This document shows positions 46,495 through 58,980 of a DNA stretch of 64,000 nt, one piece after another. Every line of letters starts with the position of its first letter. Within the stretch, counting starts at the first letter, position 1. The stretch is from the NCBI RefSeq assembly GCF_028769735.1, contig NC_088171.1, positions 141,195,917 to 141,259,916 on the forward strand. The letters are read 5' to 3'. The stretch comes from Zonotrichia leucophrys gambelii (Eukaryota > Chordata > Aves > Passeriformes > Passerellidae). Position numbers and translations under genes: made by a program. The notes under the pieces were generated by a model that saw only the letters and a program-made list of their open reading frames with translations, did no database searches and was not told where the DNA came from.

Positions 46495-46539
46495 AAAAAA
46501 AAAAAAAAAAAAACCAACACCAAAAAAAAAAAAAAAAAA
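46495..46539. repeat. Twin poly(A) tracts (A19, 8-nt spacer, A18)
   Basis: Nineteen A residues (46495-46513), CCAACACC, then eighteen A residues (46522-46539). It is low-complexity DNA and no retroelement body is recognised to the left. Confidence 0.85.
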
Positions 46540-47264
46540 GCCTTAAATGTGCACAATCAAGTGATGAGTGTTTGTATTTCTGATGCTTTGAGGCCAGCTC
46601 ACAACCCTCCCTCCACGTAATATTCAGGATGTTTGGGAAGGGGTATTTTTCTTTTAATAGGGTGGCGTAGTCACAAAGCTTTAAAGAAATAAGTGAGTGA
46701 ATCGTCTGTGGTAATAGCACCATACTCCGGACGGGGCACAGTGACGAAGTTCACATCTATTTTTAAGCCTGCCTGGCAGCATGTAGGTGCAGAACAGAGC
46801 CCTTGACCCTTTTGGCTGTTCTGCAGCCATGGACATGGCTGCTGTCTCTGTTCCAGTTCACCATCGGAGCTGTTTTTTCTCCCTAACGAATACTATGGGA
46901 AGACAGAAGCCTCAAGCTGTTTTGAAGATTGTGCAATGATGCTTGGGAGCCTACCTGCTTTTGCTTGAGTGCTTTCCTCACTCATATTTCACAGGATGCG
47001 ACAGGAAGGGAAATACAATCGAATCCGACGGCCGTGGTAAATTTGACTCGAATTCTTCGTATGCCCTGGGGCTGAGGTGGGTGCCTCTCAGATAAGCAAT
47101 CTAATCAGCTTTGCATTTGTGTCCCATCTGGAAACAGATTGCTGCCGGAGTACACCAGCACCTGAGAAGCAAGCTTCAAGTTCGTTTTGAAGATAATTGT
47201 TGAGACAAATTCAGGGAGTGTGAATTTGCCTGTGGTAATAAGATCTCTTTATTTTTATTCATAG
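46540..47264. other. FAM83A upstream region
   Basis: Non-coding DNA between the CpG island and FAM83A coding exon 1. A possible splice acceptor (TTATTCATAG) ends at 47264, which would make 47265-47391 the 5' UTR part of the first coding exon. An upstream non-coding exon is likely but not placed. Confidence 0.4.
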
Positions 47265-47391
47265 TTAATTCGTTCAGCCGAGGCGATTTCATGCCAGAAT
47301 GCAATCCTCAAACAAGAAGGACGATTGCCCTGCCTATGGCACGCATATGCATGGTGCCTGCTCGGCAGATCGGCTGCTGCGACAGAGAGCC
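47265..47391 (+). other. FAM83A: Likely FAM83A 5' UTR part of exon 1
   Basis: It lies between a candidate acceptor and the preferred ATG at 47392. An in-frame stop TAA lies at 47266-47268. An in-frame ATG at 47299 would add 31 residues if used. Confidence 0.4.
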
Positions 47392-47874
47392 ATGAACCAC
47401 CCCAGACACATGGGCAAGATAAAGAAGAGGCTGGAGGATATCAAGAACCAGTCCCTGAAGTTGACAAAAGTGGACTTCAGCCACAACGAAAGCATCAGAT
47501 TGGCCACCGACGCCTTCTTGGATGGTGGGACAGACTCTTACCTGGAAACTCTAAGCAAAGAGGGTGAGGTGGATTTCCTCTCCTCGGTGGAGGCTCAGTA
47601 CATCAAGGATAACGCCCGCGAGTCTTACTATGCACAGGAGTCCCCGGGTGCCGACGGGGCAGCCGCGCCGAAGCAGAACGACGCGGGATCGCTGCCGTCG
47701 GGGACCTACTTCCCCACCATTTCTGACAGCAGCGAGCCTGCTCTGCTCCACACGTGGATTACTGCAGAGAAACCCTATTTAAAGGAGAAATCCACGGCCA
47801 CTGTGTATTTCCAAACAGAGAAGAACAGCAACATTAGAGACATCATACGCCGCTACATCCACAAGACCACTCAG
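47392..47874 (+). CDS. FAM83A: FAM83A coding exon 1 (residues 1-161)
   Basis: From MNHPRHMGKIKKRLED through GEVDFLSSVEAQYI and AEKPYLKEKSTATVYFQTEK to KTTQ, donor CAG|GTATGA. It makes up the first half of DUF1669. Confidence 0.95.
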
Positions 47875-50800
47875 GTATGAGGAGAGAATTGTCCTTCCCT
47901 CTGCACTCAGTTCTCTCTTGCTCTTACAAACTCAGGTGAACATGGTGTTTAATCCTAGGCAGCCCTGTGCATTGCAGTGTAGCTTTGCTCTTGAAAGTGC
48001 CTGTGAGAGCTTGTTGTTGAACACAGGCAGTGCTTTTAATTATTTTTTTTAACTGACACCAAGATTTTTTAATGTTGGTGGCTTAAGTAAAAGCATTCCC
48101 TCTTCTCTCTTGTAACCTTCCATTCACCCAGTGGGTTAAATGTGCTGCAAAAAGGGCAGCTTGGCTCTCTCCCTTTTCATGCACCACCCCAGCAGGATGG
48201 GTTTATCTGCTCACACCACTGCACCTTTAATGAGAGTTAAGCCTAAGTGAGCTCTCAGCCATTAGGAATTGGTGGAGAGGATCTGTGGGAGATGTGGATG
48301 AAGGGGAGGCCAAAGAAAGGCAAGTATGTCTGGTATGTCAGCAGCCATCCCCAGAAGAAGGAAATGATACAGAAAATAGACCTTTCATCCCTAAAATGTT
48401 GCCTGTATCAGTTAAAACGTCATGTGGGCTCCATACAGAGACTCTGCAGCATAACCTGGCATGTGGGAAAGGTGCAGGTGCCTCTGACTGCCCACAGGTG
48501 GTGGAGGCCACAGAAGTGCCAGCCACAAGCCACAGCTAGGCTGCCTGGGAAACCAGAAACTGAGCAGCTGGAGTGGGACAGAACACTGATGTCGTGTGTG
48601 TTCTAGCAGCTCTCTTGTTTCCCTAGGAAAAAAAAAATGATACTTCAGGGCTGTGTTTACCATCATCCAGGAGTTTTGCCCTTACATAAACCGAAAAGAG
48701 CAGCAGCAGTTTCACCCAGAAATGGTCAGGAGCCAAGCCAGGATGCAGGAGTGCTGCCCAGCACAGACTGCCCAGCCCTCTGGATTCTTCCACTTTGGTA
48801 TTCCCCTGCAAGGGCTGGTGCTGGCCCTGATAACACAGAGTGTAAGGGCAGGGGAGAAGGATCCCTGTTGGCAACTGCTCTCAAAGCCTACAAGTGCTTA
48901 CCACACCAGCAGAATTACAGATCAGTACTTTTCAGTTGGAGGCATCAGAAAGATGCAGAAACAGAAGAAATGTCTCTGGAATAATAAAATAGGCATCAGG
49001 TAAAATATCACCCAGACCAATTTTCTGTCCCAAGAAGAGAAAACTTGTAGGCGAAAATGTGGCAAATTTCATATAAACCCATGGTTCACACGACCTTCTT
49101 AATAATCTAATTTACATTATGAGAGTGTGCTGAAGTGACACTAACAGTACAAATTTGTGAACTGCTTTTTGAGCAGTTTTCCAATGGCACCAGTTATTAA
49201 TTATCATCTGGTAAGGGTCCATCCTGGGTAGCCTGGTATTTGATATATGCATTACACAATTAAATAGCAGAATAAAGACTGTGTTTATGGATGATCTCAA
49301 GCTGCAAAGGATTGCCAAAGGATGCTACAATTTTAACACATTTGTGGAATTGGTGCAAATCACAAAATGAAATTCGAGCATAAGAAATGAAGAGTACTGC
49401 AAGTAAGAGAGGAAAGACGGATGCAGAAATATAAATTGGGAACAGGTGGTAAAGACCAGAACCAGAGATAATAGTCTGGAGCTGGGGCATTAACAGGAAG
49501 TGTGGGTGTGAGATACTTGACATAATTGTGCTCACCGAGCCATGGCAAAGCTCTTTGTGAAGCACCAGGCTTTGGCAGCAGGAGGAAGGTGTGGGATCCT
49601 CACTGCTCCTCAGAGAGTTTGGCTGCCTGAAGAGGACGATGGCTGCACAGGATTGCCTGGTCTTGTAGCCTATCCTCATGGTGGCAGGGGGAATAAGCTT
49701 GCTGTTAGGTGTGGGCTTAGGCTTTGGAGTGAGATTCAGAGCAAGCTGGAAGCAGTTAGTAAGAGACATCTACAGAGATGCTGGAAAGTTTGTTTTGATT
49801 GAGGTGATATCCCATGAGCAGTTATCAAAGGTTCCTCTCCAGTCAGTGGAGAAACAAGAACCTCCTGAAGGTAAGTCAGGTGATTTCTGGGCTGAATTGA
49901 CCTTTCCATGGGCAAGAGCAGACATCAGACAAGACCAGCACTTAATAGTATGGAGCTGGTTTTATATAACATTTGCAGTTCCCTTGATCCACACTGGCTG
50001 CAGGCTGTGCATTTAAATAGTTGTCCAGTCCCCTTTTATGCCCAGTCCTGAGACTTTTACAGTATTTTTGCCAGTGGTGAACTGGGGAGCATGGATGTGT
50101 GGTCAAATTCTAACAGTGAGTTTATAAATCAGTGTTTTAAAAAACATGGAGCTGTTGGAGTCTACCCACCACCAACAACAGGGTGAGGCTTTGTAAAGCC
50201 AGGGCTGTCCAGGTGTAAATCATAAAAGAGAAAGCATCATCCAGGGATTCTTGCTGAATGTGTGTGGCTTATGACACCTAGGGAGCCTTGTGGAAAGGGC
50301 CATGGTCTTTTATTTAGCCACATCCTTATCATTCTCTGATAAGTATTTCAGTGTATTTCCTAGTGCTGAAATCTCACCTACAAATTCATGTGTCATCTTG
50401 TCATATGTTGTGTGTTATACTGGCTCTATATGAGGAATAAAACAATGAGACAATATGTTTCATCAATTTAATGATTCAGGCACTTACAGGGAGAAAAGCA
50501 GAAAAAATATCCACATATAACTAAATATTTGTGTTTATTGGAATGTTTTTTAAACAAATAAACCACATCACAGTGTCCTCATAGCAACCTTAAGTGATGT
50601 AAATGGACTCTGCTAATGCCTCTGCTCTTTTCTGAAGGTGTTGGCCATTGTGATGGATGTGTTCACAGACACTGAGATTCTCTGTGACCTGCTGGAGGCA
50701 GCTAACAAGCGCATGGTCTTTGTTTACCTGCTGCTCGATCACAGCAGCGTAGATCTCTTCTCGGAGATGTGCGACAAGCTGCAGATTTCTGAGGATCTCT

Positions 50801-53800
50801 TCAAGGTACCGTGGCTCTGTGAAGCTCCTGGGCTGAGAGCTGTCTGCCTAACTGCAGGCACTCTGAGCTGCAAGCATGGTTATGCTGGGGTCAATCCACC
50901 TTCTAATTAAAAGGGTGCAAGAGATTTCCTGGGGTAGTGTTAGCACACCCAATTCCTCTTTGAAGATGCCTACGTTTTCCCATGGATATTATAGAAAGGT
51001 AAGGCATTTCCATTAGGTCCTCAGATGAAAGTAATCTTGGCCCTGAAGTCTTAAAACAGGACTTAGATTTCCCTAGTAGAGTTATCTAACATAGGCATTA
51101 GAGCTGCTTCTGTTTAATCGCTCTGCAGCAGCTGTGGTCTGGCAGCCACAGGGACAAGGTGCACAAAACTCTTTTGCATAGCCATAGCTTGGTTGCACTG
51201 TGTGGTTTCTGATAAAATGTGTTAAAGCGTCTTTACAATTTGAACATATTTCTGATAAAATATGTTAAAAGCTCTCAAATTCAGGTGGCTGTTAGTTTAA
51301 TCTGCCTTCATCTCTGTCAGAAGGAGCTGGCTTTAAAATAACTCCTCCTAGGGATTATTTCAGTTGCTGTTTGAGATGCTGTAGAGCTGCTATGGCATCT
51401 GCCTGGGGATGGGGGATACTGCAAGGCCACAGACCTCTGGAATGGCAGCTGTGGGCACACAGGAGACCTGAGGGCATCTTACACATACACCAGACACCTG
51501 GTTTTCAACAGGTGAATTCCATCCCAAATATATAAAGAAGCTGAAATTAATAATGTGTGTTCATAGGTGTTTGCATGCCTGTAAACCCTCGGTCCTAAGG
51601 AGAGGGTGTCCTTGCACGTGTGTCCTTGCAGGCCCAGGTGGATTGGAGGAGCAGAGGTTTTGCCCTGCTGTGCCATGGCACAGGCAGTGTAAATCAGAGT
51701 ATACAGCTACAGCAGCTTGTGCCTGGGGTGCCAGTGGATGGCTGCTCCCAGCTATGGACACATCCATGCTCCTTTGGCTGGGGTAGGGTCAGTTACTGTC
51801 GCCCAGCTCAGCTCCACCTGCATGAGCTTCCTGCAGGTTTATCCCCAGTGCAACAAGTAACCCCTGGCGAGTGAGAGACCTTGGCTGCGTTACTTCTGGA
51901 CACAAACCTCCAAATATCACATCAGAGAGTCCATAAAGAGATTTGACTGTGGGGCAGTGAAGAGCTAAAGGCAGTGGGGGAAGGGGGTCCTCCCTGTCTG
52001 ATTTTTAATTAAAAAGACATGTAATTCACTCAATTTTGTTTTTATTTACAGAATATTTCAGTCCGCAGTGTTACTGGAGAGGTTTACTGTGCCAAGTCAG
52101 GCAGGAAATTTTCAGGAAAAATTCAAGAAAAATTTCTTATCTCTGACTGGAGATATGTGCTTTCTGGATCTTACAGGTGAGATAAGCCATTGCACTTCAT
52201 CTCTAGGTACTCTTCTATGATTTTTAATACTTCTTCCCAAAAAAAGTGCCATGGAAATCTTTGTAAGGTAAGAAGCTTTTGTTTAACAAAAAACACCTCG
52301 TGTTTTCAAATAGGTGCCCTTTTCCAAAAATCTATTTAACTTGCTTTAAAGCTGCTCTTAGTTCTTTATGGAGCATGGGTTTTAATTTAAATGCTCAGAA
52401 ACTAATGTAAACAACTTTGCCAGTGCAGCCCTAGGGCAAAGCTAGAAATGTGTACAGCTTAATATTATGCTTTCCTCATTGTTAGGGTTCTCAAGTGTTG
52501 TGATCATGACATGATACATTTCTGTCTCCCTCGGGATCCCTTAATTAGCATATGTCACTCAGCTTATCTGAGGATTTGTTCTTCATATGACAAATGTAGT
52601 GATTAAAGGTACAACAGAAATACTTCAGAGACTTACTGTTTCTCCATGTGTTTCATTAACAGGTAGGCAGTATATACCTACATAACTGCTGTACCTTTGT
52701 TTTTTCCCTTTTTAATTTTTTTTCTTTGTTTGTTTTGTTTGTGCTGCTATAATTATTTCAGGTAGTGGATATAGCATCTCAACAACTGGATTTTTAATTA
52801 AGATCCTAGATCCTCTGGTCAGGGAATTTCAGGAGACTGAGCTTGCATCAAATAAATGAAGTTTCTGAGCATCATGGCTACATAGATATGTTTCACAAAT
52901 GACCAAGTGTATCCTAGAAATCCAGGTACAAAACTACAAGAGGTGATTATTTAATTTAAAGGATGTGATTATTTTTCTTAGTCCCAGTTTACAATTTGGA
53001 AGCTTAAATGCCTCTGGTCTGATAAAGCTGTGCCACCAGGAAGTTTACACAACTACAGTAACAAAGGAAAAAGTGAATTTGTGGGGATGGGCTGCAGGAG
53101 CTCAGATGTGCACTAACACAGGCACCCACTTTTCATTACATTTCCAGATGAACCACCAGACAAAACTTCACGGACACTCAGGGTTGGGGCTTTTTTATTG
53201 ACTGTTCTTTTGTTTTCTTGTTATTTTGGGTGTTTTTTAATCCCTTGTCAAAGATGTGTTAAAATCCAACAAAAGGCTTGTATAGAGAAGTGAAGGATGT
53301 GTGGGAGAAGGACAGAACAAGATCTATTTTCTTTGACCAAGAAGCTTCCTTTTGGCTTCTCTTTCAATACCAAAACCACTACAAACACCTGAAGTCCTGT
53401 GCAGTCACTTCTGTCTTTCTCTGCTGCTGTTGAATATCTTCTAATCTCAAGTACCTTGTCAAACTGTGTAATTCCATATCTAGCACACAAACAGAGAGGG
53501 TGATGAGGAACAAATGTAATTAAAATTATAAAAAACTGTTTAACTTCAGCACCAGTTTGCAATTCACATGAGTTATAGCTGGCTACCAGTCTGTGGCATT
53601 TCTTGCTAGCTCTCACTTTATTAACCTGAAAGATTTTTGTTATGCCTAAATCTTATCCACCAACCTCTTCAGGTATAAACAAGAATGATGTTGGGTGAAG
53701 CAGACTCAAACTCTTCTGCAATGCATTTGTTGGAAATCACATTGGAATAGATCTTAAAACTGATACAAAGATTTTAAAATACAACACCAAATTTCACCGA

Positions 53801-56800
53801 AGTTGCAGTAGTGGTGGGGGGAACAGGCTGAGGAAATAAAATAGCCCTTCGGGACACACTCTCAGGTTTTGTTGCCAGTGTCTATGGTGAGGGGTTAGAA
53901 TGCAGTATTTATTTTTGCTGTCTCTGTGTCACTCTACCTCATCCTATGGTAACTGTTATTCCATTTTTTAACAACTTTGAAATTAGATAGTGCATAAGCT
54001 CAGCATTCCTGAAGAAGGCAGAATGAACACAGCAGAAAGCACAGACCTTGATCCCCAGGGGCAGCTGAGTATGTCCCTGGCTGCCACTCTGACAGTCACT
54101 GGCCTCCTCAGAGTCAGCACCTAACAGCTCACACGGACAAGCTCTGCCAGGGACATCACTTCAGGTTTGTCCCACACAGGTTATCCTGGTACCAGCTGGC
54201 AACATGAACATCTGGGGTAACCCAAACCCGAGCCCAGCTGAAAACCCCAGTCCATCCTTCCTTCCATTTCAGATTCCATGGGTGTTTGGCTGCACGTTGC
54301 TGCAGCACTGCAAACACAGGGATGAGAACATCCCTGCTGAACTGCAGCTCCAGCAGTGCAGAGAGGACATCCATTGTAAAACAAGTCCAATGCTGAAGAG
54401 GTGGGATTTGATTGAGAACACCATAAATGAGAGGGTCTGTAACAGGACATAGGACAAAGCCCTGGAAAGATGGCTGAGCAGTATCCAGTATCTGTCTGTG
54501 TTGGCCCCAAGCCAGGCATCATTTCTTTGTGCTTTTTTCTCTTTTGATGAGCTTCACCCAAAAAAAACTGGGAGAAAAGTGATCCTTCTGGGCAGGTGGT
54601 GACAATAACAGACTTCTCTGAGCCTGTCCCAAAAGACAATTGTAAACTAAGGAGCAAAACAATTGTAAACTAAGGAGCAAAACAAGGCCTGAAACCTAAA
54701 CAATGCATCTTCTCTTAGCATTAAGCCAATGAAAACCTGTTAAGTCTTTTATGCCAAGTTCTGTTTTGTTCTCCAGCAAAGTACACAGGCTGTAAATTGC
54801 TGTGACTCACTACACAACCAGCCCACAAGCTTTGTCTATAATCACAAAGATCTTACCTTGTAACTTTGAGCTGACCCACTTGCCATTGGTTCTTGGAGAA
54901 TCTCTGGGCTGTTCATTTGATCTTTCTCTGTTTACAAGGGTTACAGGTAAAATCAATGACCCACAAACTAGGATCTGTCTGTCAGGTACTCCAGGAAGGG
55001 ATACATGTGGGAGTAAATTATCAAAATTGGGCAGAATAGGTTTTTTCCTCTGATTAGGCTTTTAACAGCCATTTACAAGTGTAATTGATTTTTACTTCTG
55101 TCTAACTTTTCTTTTATAAACTAGGTCTATCTCTAGCACATAAAGTATAAACATGATACTTTAGACTTCAGCCCTTTCATGAGTTTCTAACCTTCAATAT
55201 AGATATCCTAGAAAAATTGTGTGCATTTTTTAATTTACTCCTGACCTATTGTGTCTTTAACAGTCAGATAAGGACATGCAAAGGTTTAGAGAGCACTGCT
55301 CAGTGAATAAAGGCAATGTTGAGGTGGCACAGCAGATGTTACACAGCCAGCAGGGAGTTAGCTTGCTCTTTACCTTGGCTCCCATGGTTTTGTCCATATT
55401 TAGAATGATTTAAACACAGTGGATGAGAAGTGCCTGAGTTTTAGTAACTTACTTTGTGTTTTCATGTCCAGTCATAAAATGTACAGTATAAATTGTATGG
55501 ATGCCCAGTGGCATTGAACTACTGATTTCTTCACTCCTCCCCCTGCTCCTGAAGCAACAGTATAAAATCACTGTACACCTCAAACCCAACCCTCCTTAGG
55601 AATGCTCTGGACAAGCAGATGTAAATTGTCTGTCCTACTGCCTCAGTATCAGCTCAGGCTGTCAGTCCCACTGAGCTTCACGGGAGTTTTATCAACACAT
55701 GACAAGATTTTAAGTGCACACACCTACAGCCAGATCTGGCTCTCAGCAGCCCTTGTGCAAATCCAGCATAGCTAATAAAGTCACGCAGGAATAACCCTGG
55801 CAGAGTTTTGCCAACACAGAATAATCTCAAGTTCAAATCCACTGCTGCTCTGTATCCTCTGCTGCACAGCTCAAGCCCTGGTCAGTTCAGGGAGTAATTA
55901 TATTTCATTCTCTCAACTATGCTCATTTTATTGGTGCTGCTGCTGCTCAGACACGGCAGCCTGCACAACACAACCAAGCTGCCTTGTGGTTTTATAAAAG
56001 CGCAAATTTATGTTTGCTGAGCGGATTAGGGAAGCACATAAAAGAAAAATAATTTAAAAGCTGTGGGTTATCCTAAGGTGTGTCTCTGAACTACCAGAAT
56101 TAAAACTATTGTGGTGTTTCTCCCTTACTTTTTAGCAAAGTATTACATTTATTTTTGGAAATGCTGTAAGAAATATTTCTAATTTCATTTTCTCTGTAGT
56201 GAAGAAAACAAGCTTCTATCAGGTGTGGCAGCTTCCTTTGTGGTATGGGGCGTGACAGGAAGGTTGGGATTTTTAAGTGTTTCTCTGGACAAAGGCAGAA
56301 AGATTATGGGAAAATGGAAGCAAAGGATGGTTCTTTTTTCCTGGTCTTTTTGATGTCACTTGGAGTGGCTGAGAGTTACCAAGTGGAATGGCATGCTGCA
56401 GGGTACAAGGTACAGTTTATGTGTGTGCAGATAAGACGTGGCAAGACCTGAATTTAAGCACTGTGCATGGAAGAGAGGTCCTCAAAAGAGGGGTTCCTTT
56501 CCATGGAACAGACACCCATACCTTGGGTATTGTATTTGACATTTATCCGTGCAGTGGATCTGGATCACCACTCCCTTCAGGAGGTTGCATAACGTTGCTG
56601 GGTTTCTTGAAGGTTTTAGAGGCAGCTGCAACAACAAAGATTGATCCAAGTTAAAGAGCACTGATGTGAACTGACCTGAAATTCAACTTCGACACCATCT
56701 TCATCCTGTGTTTAGACAAGAAGCTTCAGCAGTAAAACACATTTGCCTATCGCAGCACCCCTGCGGGGATCTGCAGTTCCTGATGGCCGGCGTTAACTCT

Positions 56801-57388
56801 AACCCTTACCTTGTCTCTTCTTCCAGCTTCACGTGGCTCTGTGGCCAGGTGCACCGCAACCTCCTCTCCAAGTTCACGGGCCAGGTTGTGGAGCTGTTTG
56901 ACGAGGAGTTCCGGCACCTGTACGCGCTGTCCAAGCCCGTGCGCGGCCCCAGGACGCCGCCGCGCAGCCTCCCGTTCCTGTTCAGCCGGAGCTGGGCGCC
57001 CCCGCGCAGCCTCCCCTACAGCGAGCAGGGCAGCGCCAACACCCTGTCCGACTTCAGCAGCCTCTCGGCCGGCAGCGCCCACCAGAGCAAGCAGGCCCCC
57101 AGAACGCTCATGTTCAACAGCAACTTCAGCCCCCAGTCACCTCTGCAGCGAGTCAATTCCTTCCACAGCTACATGTCCTTCACCCCCCCGCCTCCACAGC
57201 CTCCGCAGCCGGCCATCCAGCCTAACTACTACCAGCCGCACTACATGGCCGCCGAGAACGCCACCGTTCCCTATAACAACATGAACATGAACATTTACAG
57301 ACCTATAAGGCTCAGGCAAGAGGAACCGAACAGGACGGGGTTAAGCTCATCCTGGAGATGCCTCCACAAAGCTAACCTGTTTGCATAA
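47392..57388 (+). CDS. FAM83A: FAM83A, DUF1669 casein-kinase-1 anchor / MAPK-pathway modulator (4 coding exons)
   Basis: FAM83 proteins use an N-terminal DUF1669, a pseudo-phospholipase D fold, to anchor casein kinase 1. FAM83A is also tied to EGFR-RAF signalling in epithelial cells. Coding exons are 47392-47874, 50638-50805, 52052-52176 and 56827-57388, all GT-AG and phase-consistent: 1,338 nt, 445 residues (human 434 from memory). Conserved blocks include GEVDFLSSVEAQYI, SGTYFP, SEPALLH, AEKPYLKEKS, MDVFTDTEI, EAANKR and FDEEFRHLY, which holds the F-x-x-x-F kinase-binding pattern (FDEEF). The C-terminal half of exon 4 is Ser/Pro-rich, with a PPPPQPPQP run, and is probably disordered. The start at 47392 gives MNHPRHMGKIKKRLED, matching human MSRSRHLGKIRKRLED, and has G at -3. 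An in-frame ATG at 47299 is an alternative. Synteny with TBC1D31 supports FAM83A over other paralogues. Confidence 0.95.
47875..50637 (+). other. FAM83A: FAM83A intron 1
   Basis: About 2.8 kb with no recognised repeat or gene. Several overlapping 60-170-codon frames exist on both strands but show no family resemblance. Confidence 0.5.
50638..50805 (+). CDS. FAM83A: FAM83A coding exon 2 (residues 162-217)
   Basis: TCTGAAG is followed by VLAIVMDVFTDTEILCDLLE, then AANKRMVFVYLLLDHSSVDL, ending LFK|GTACCG. It is the DUF1669 core. Confidence 0.96.
52052..52176 (+). CDS. FAM83A: FAM83A coding exon 3 (residues 218-258)
   Basis: TTTACAG is followed by NISVRSVTGEVYCAKSGRKF and SGKIQEKFLISDWRYVLSGS, with donor AG|GTGAGA. 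It is nearly identical to human NISIRSVEGEIYCAKSGRKF. Confidence 0.97.
52177..56826 (+). other. FAM83A: FAM83A intron 3
   Basis: The largest FAM83A intron, about 4.65 kb. A 23-bp tandem duplication lies at 54636-54681. No transposon or RNA gene was recognised. A TATA-like TTTATAAAAGC at about 55990 has no supporting context. Confidence 0.5.
54636..54681 (+). repeat. 23-bp perfect tandem duplication
   Basis: The unit ACAATTGTAAACTAAGGAGC plus AAA is present twice without a mismatch, which suggests a recent slippage or duplication in FAM83A intron 3. Confidence 0.9.
56827..57388 (+). CDS. FAM83A: FAM83A coding exon 4 (residues 259-445)
   Basis: CTTCCAG is followed by FTWLCGQVHRNLLSKFTGQV, then VELFDEEFRHLYALSKPVRG, finishing DUF1669. 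The remainder is a Ser/Pro/Asn-rich tail with PPPPQPPQP, ending HKANLFA, stop TAA at 57386-57388. The DUF1669 part and tail are GC-rich up to about 57260. Confidence 0.95.
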
Positions 57389-58980
57389 TAACCACCTTGT
57401 TTGGAAATCCAAGTAAATGTAGTGAGGACCTGTTTAGCAATCACTTGTGTACTGATGAATATAGAAATTCTGTATAATACAAATGAGGATGATTTCAAGC
57501 CTCTTGTTTTGTTGCTTATGGATGCTTCATTTCCCTGATTAAAAAGTCAAGGCTGCTAATGTGTGAACCTCAGGTGCATCAGGATCCCAGGAAGAGCACA
57601 TCTGAATAGTGCTGCTCACACACTGCTGCTGCCTGTCACCTGCCCCTGGTGGCATATTCGTGTACCAGAAGGACAGTGACTGTTCCTTATGTCCAGGCAA
57701 CTGAAAGGGGGCAATGCACAGTTTACAGCTATGCATTTTATACACTTGAATAAGGAGACTGAAGGCTGCTATTTCCGTGGCAGCAGCAGGATACCTTTGT
57801 GCTCTCATCAGACGTTGATCTTGATTTATGGGGGACTGTCTTTGGGCTGGCAGGGAAGCACAGGTCCTGCCACAGCACTCAGAGCTCTCTGCTTGAGCTG
57901 CACAGCAAGGATGGCTGTTCCCAAGGATTCTTAGGAAGGGGCCTGGTACCCCTGACACGGACTGAGAGTGACAGTTCTGGCTGTGGGAGACACATTCACC
58001 CCACGTCCAGTTCCACTCATCAGCAACATGGGTGTGTCCCAGCACACCTGGTTACAAACCTCCAATCCTACAGCTCAGAGCAACTTTCCTTATGCAGAGC
58101 ACCTGTGAAGGTTCAGACTGGAAAATGAAGCTGAGTTAAAGAAGCAAAGCCCTACTAGTAACACACCGGGACTGAGTTCCAGTTCTTTTAATTGCACACG
58201 GATCTTTGAAATCCTTTCTGTGGTCATCTGATTGAAGGTGAAGTTAGAGATTCTGCCAAGTTCTTCATGGCGTCTAATTTTTAAAGATAAACTGGGTGTC
58301 TGTGGTGCCCATGGACTAGAGTTACAAAGGTTCAGCAGTATGAACTAAACCTGAAGAACTTTCTGCCAAATAATCCATGAAAACTAAGGAAGCTCTTGTA
58401 AGCAAAAGTAAGAAAATTCATGAAACAAAGGATTTCTATCCAAAGTTACCAAGATGCCTAACAGCTGTTGATTTATCAGTAGACCTTTTTTGTTCCACAC
58501 CTGCTTTGTATTGTTTTTCATATGCCTCCAACAGAAAAGAGAACCCTAAACACATTTGCACTTCTGGCCTGTTTTTCCTGACTTCTCACCTGCTTAAAAA
58601 CAATACAATTTAATTATGTAGACTGTGGATGATGGTAACTGTATGTGAAGAAGGTGTAGAAGGTTTTTCATCCTTGGAAGAGCAATAATTTTAGAAGGAT
58701 ACCTGTAAAGTTTAAAGAACATTATGAAAGGTACAGGATGGACACATCCTGCTCTAGCTTCAGTATGGGTGTTTTAACCAGTAATACCAAATTTTGGAGT
58801 CCATAATAATAATAATAATAATAATCAACTATTGCATACAAATGTAAATTCTGTACATAGCAACATTTTTTGGATTCCTTGGGGAGAAGGGAAATTTGAT
58901 TTTCATTCCTATGATAATTCTACTTAATTATCTGAATAGAGCAAGAATTTAAATAAAAGAGAATACTTTTTTCTTCATAT
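57389..58980 (+). other. FAM83A: FAM83A 3' UTR
   Basis: ATTAAA at 57538-57543 is a weak early signal, and a canonical AATAAA stands at 58952-58957. An (ATA)n run is at 58803-58825. The 3' end near 58.97 kb is inferred. Confidence 0.6.
58803..58825. repeat. (ATA)n microsatellite
   Basis: Seven to eight perfect AAT/ATA units in the FAM83A 3' UTR. Confidence 0.9.

Noticed and set aside
46040..46723. 227-codon minus-strand open frame
   Set aside because: It reads through the two poly(A) tracts as poly-Phe and through the CpG island as Ala/Gly/Arg, so it is not a credible protein.
47325..47567. Open frames overlapping FAM83A exon 1 in other frames
   Set aside because: They are shadows of the conserved FAM83A frame.
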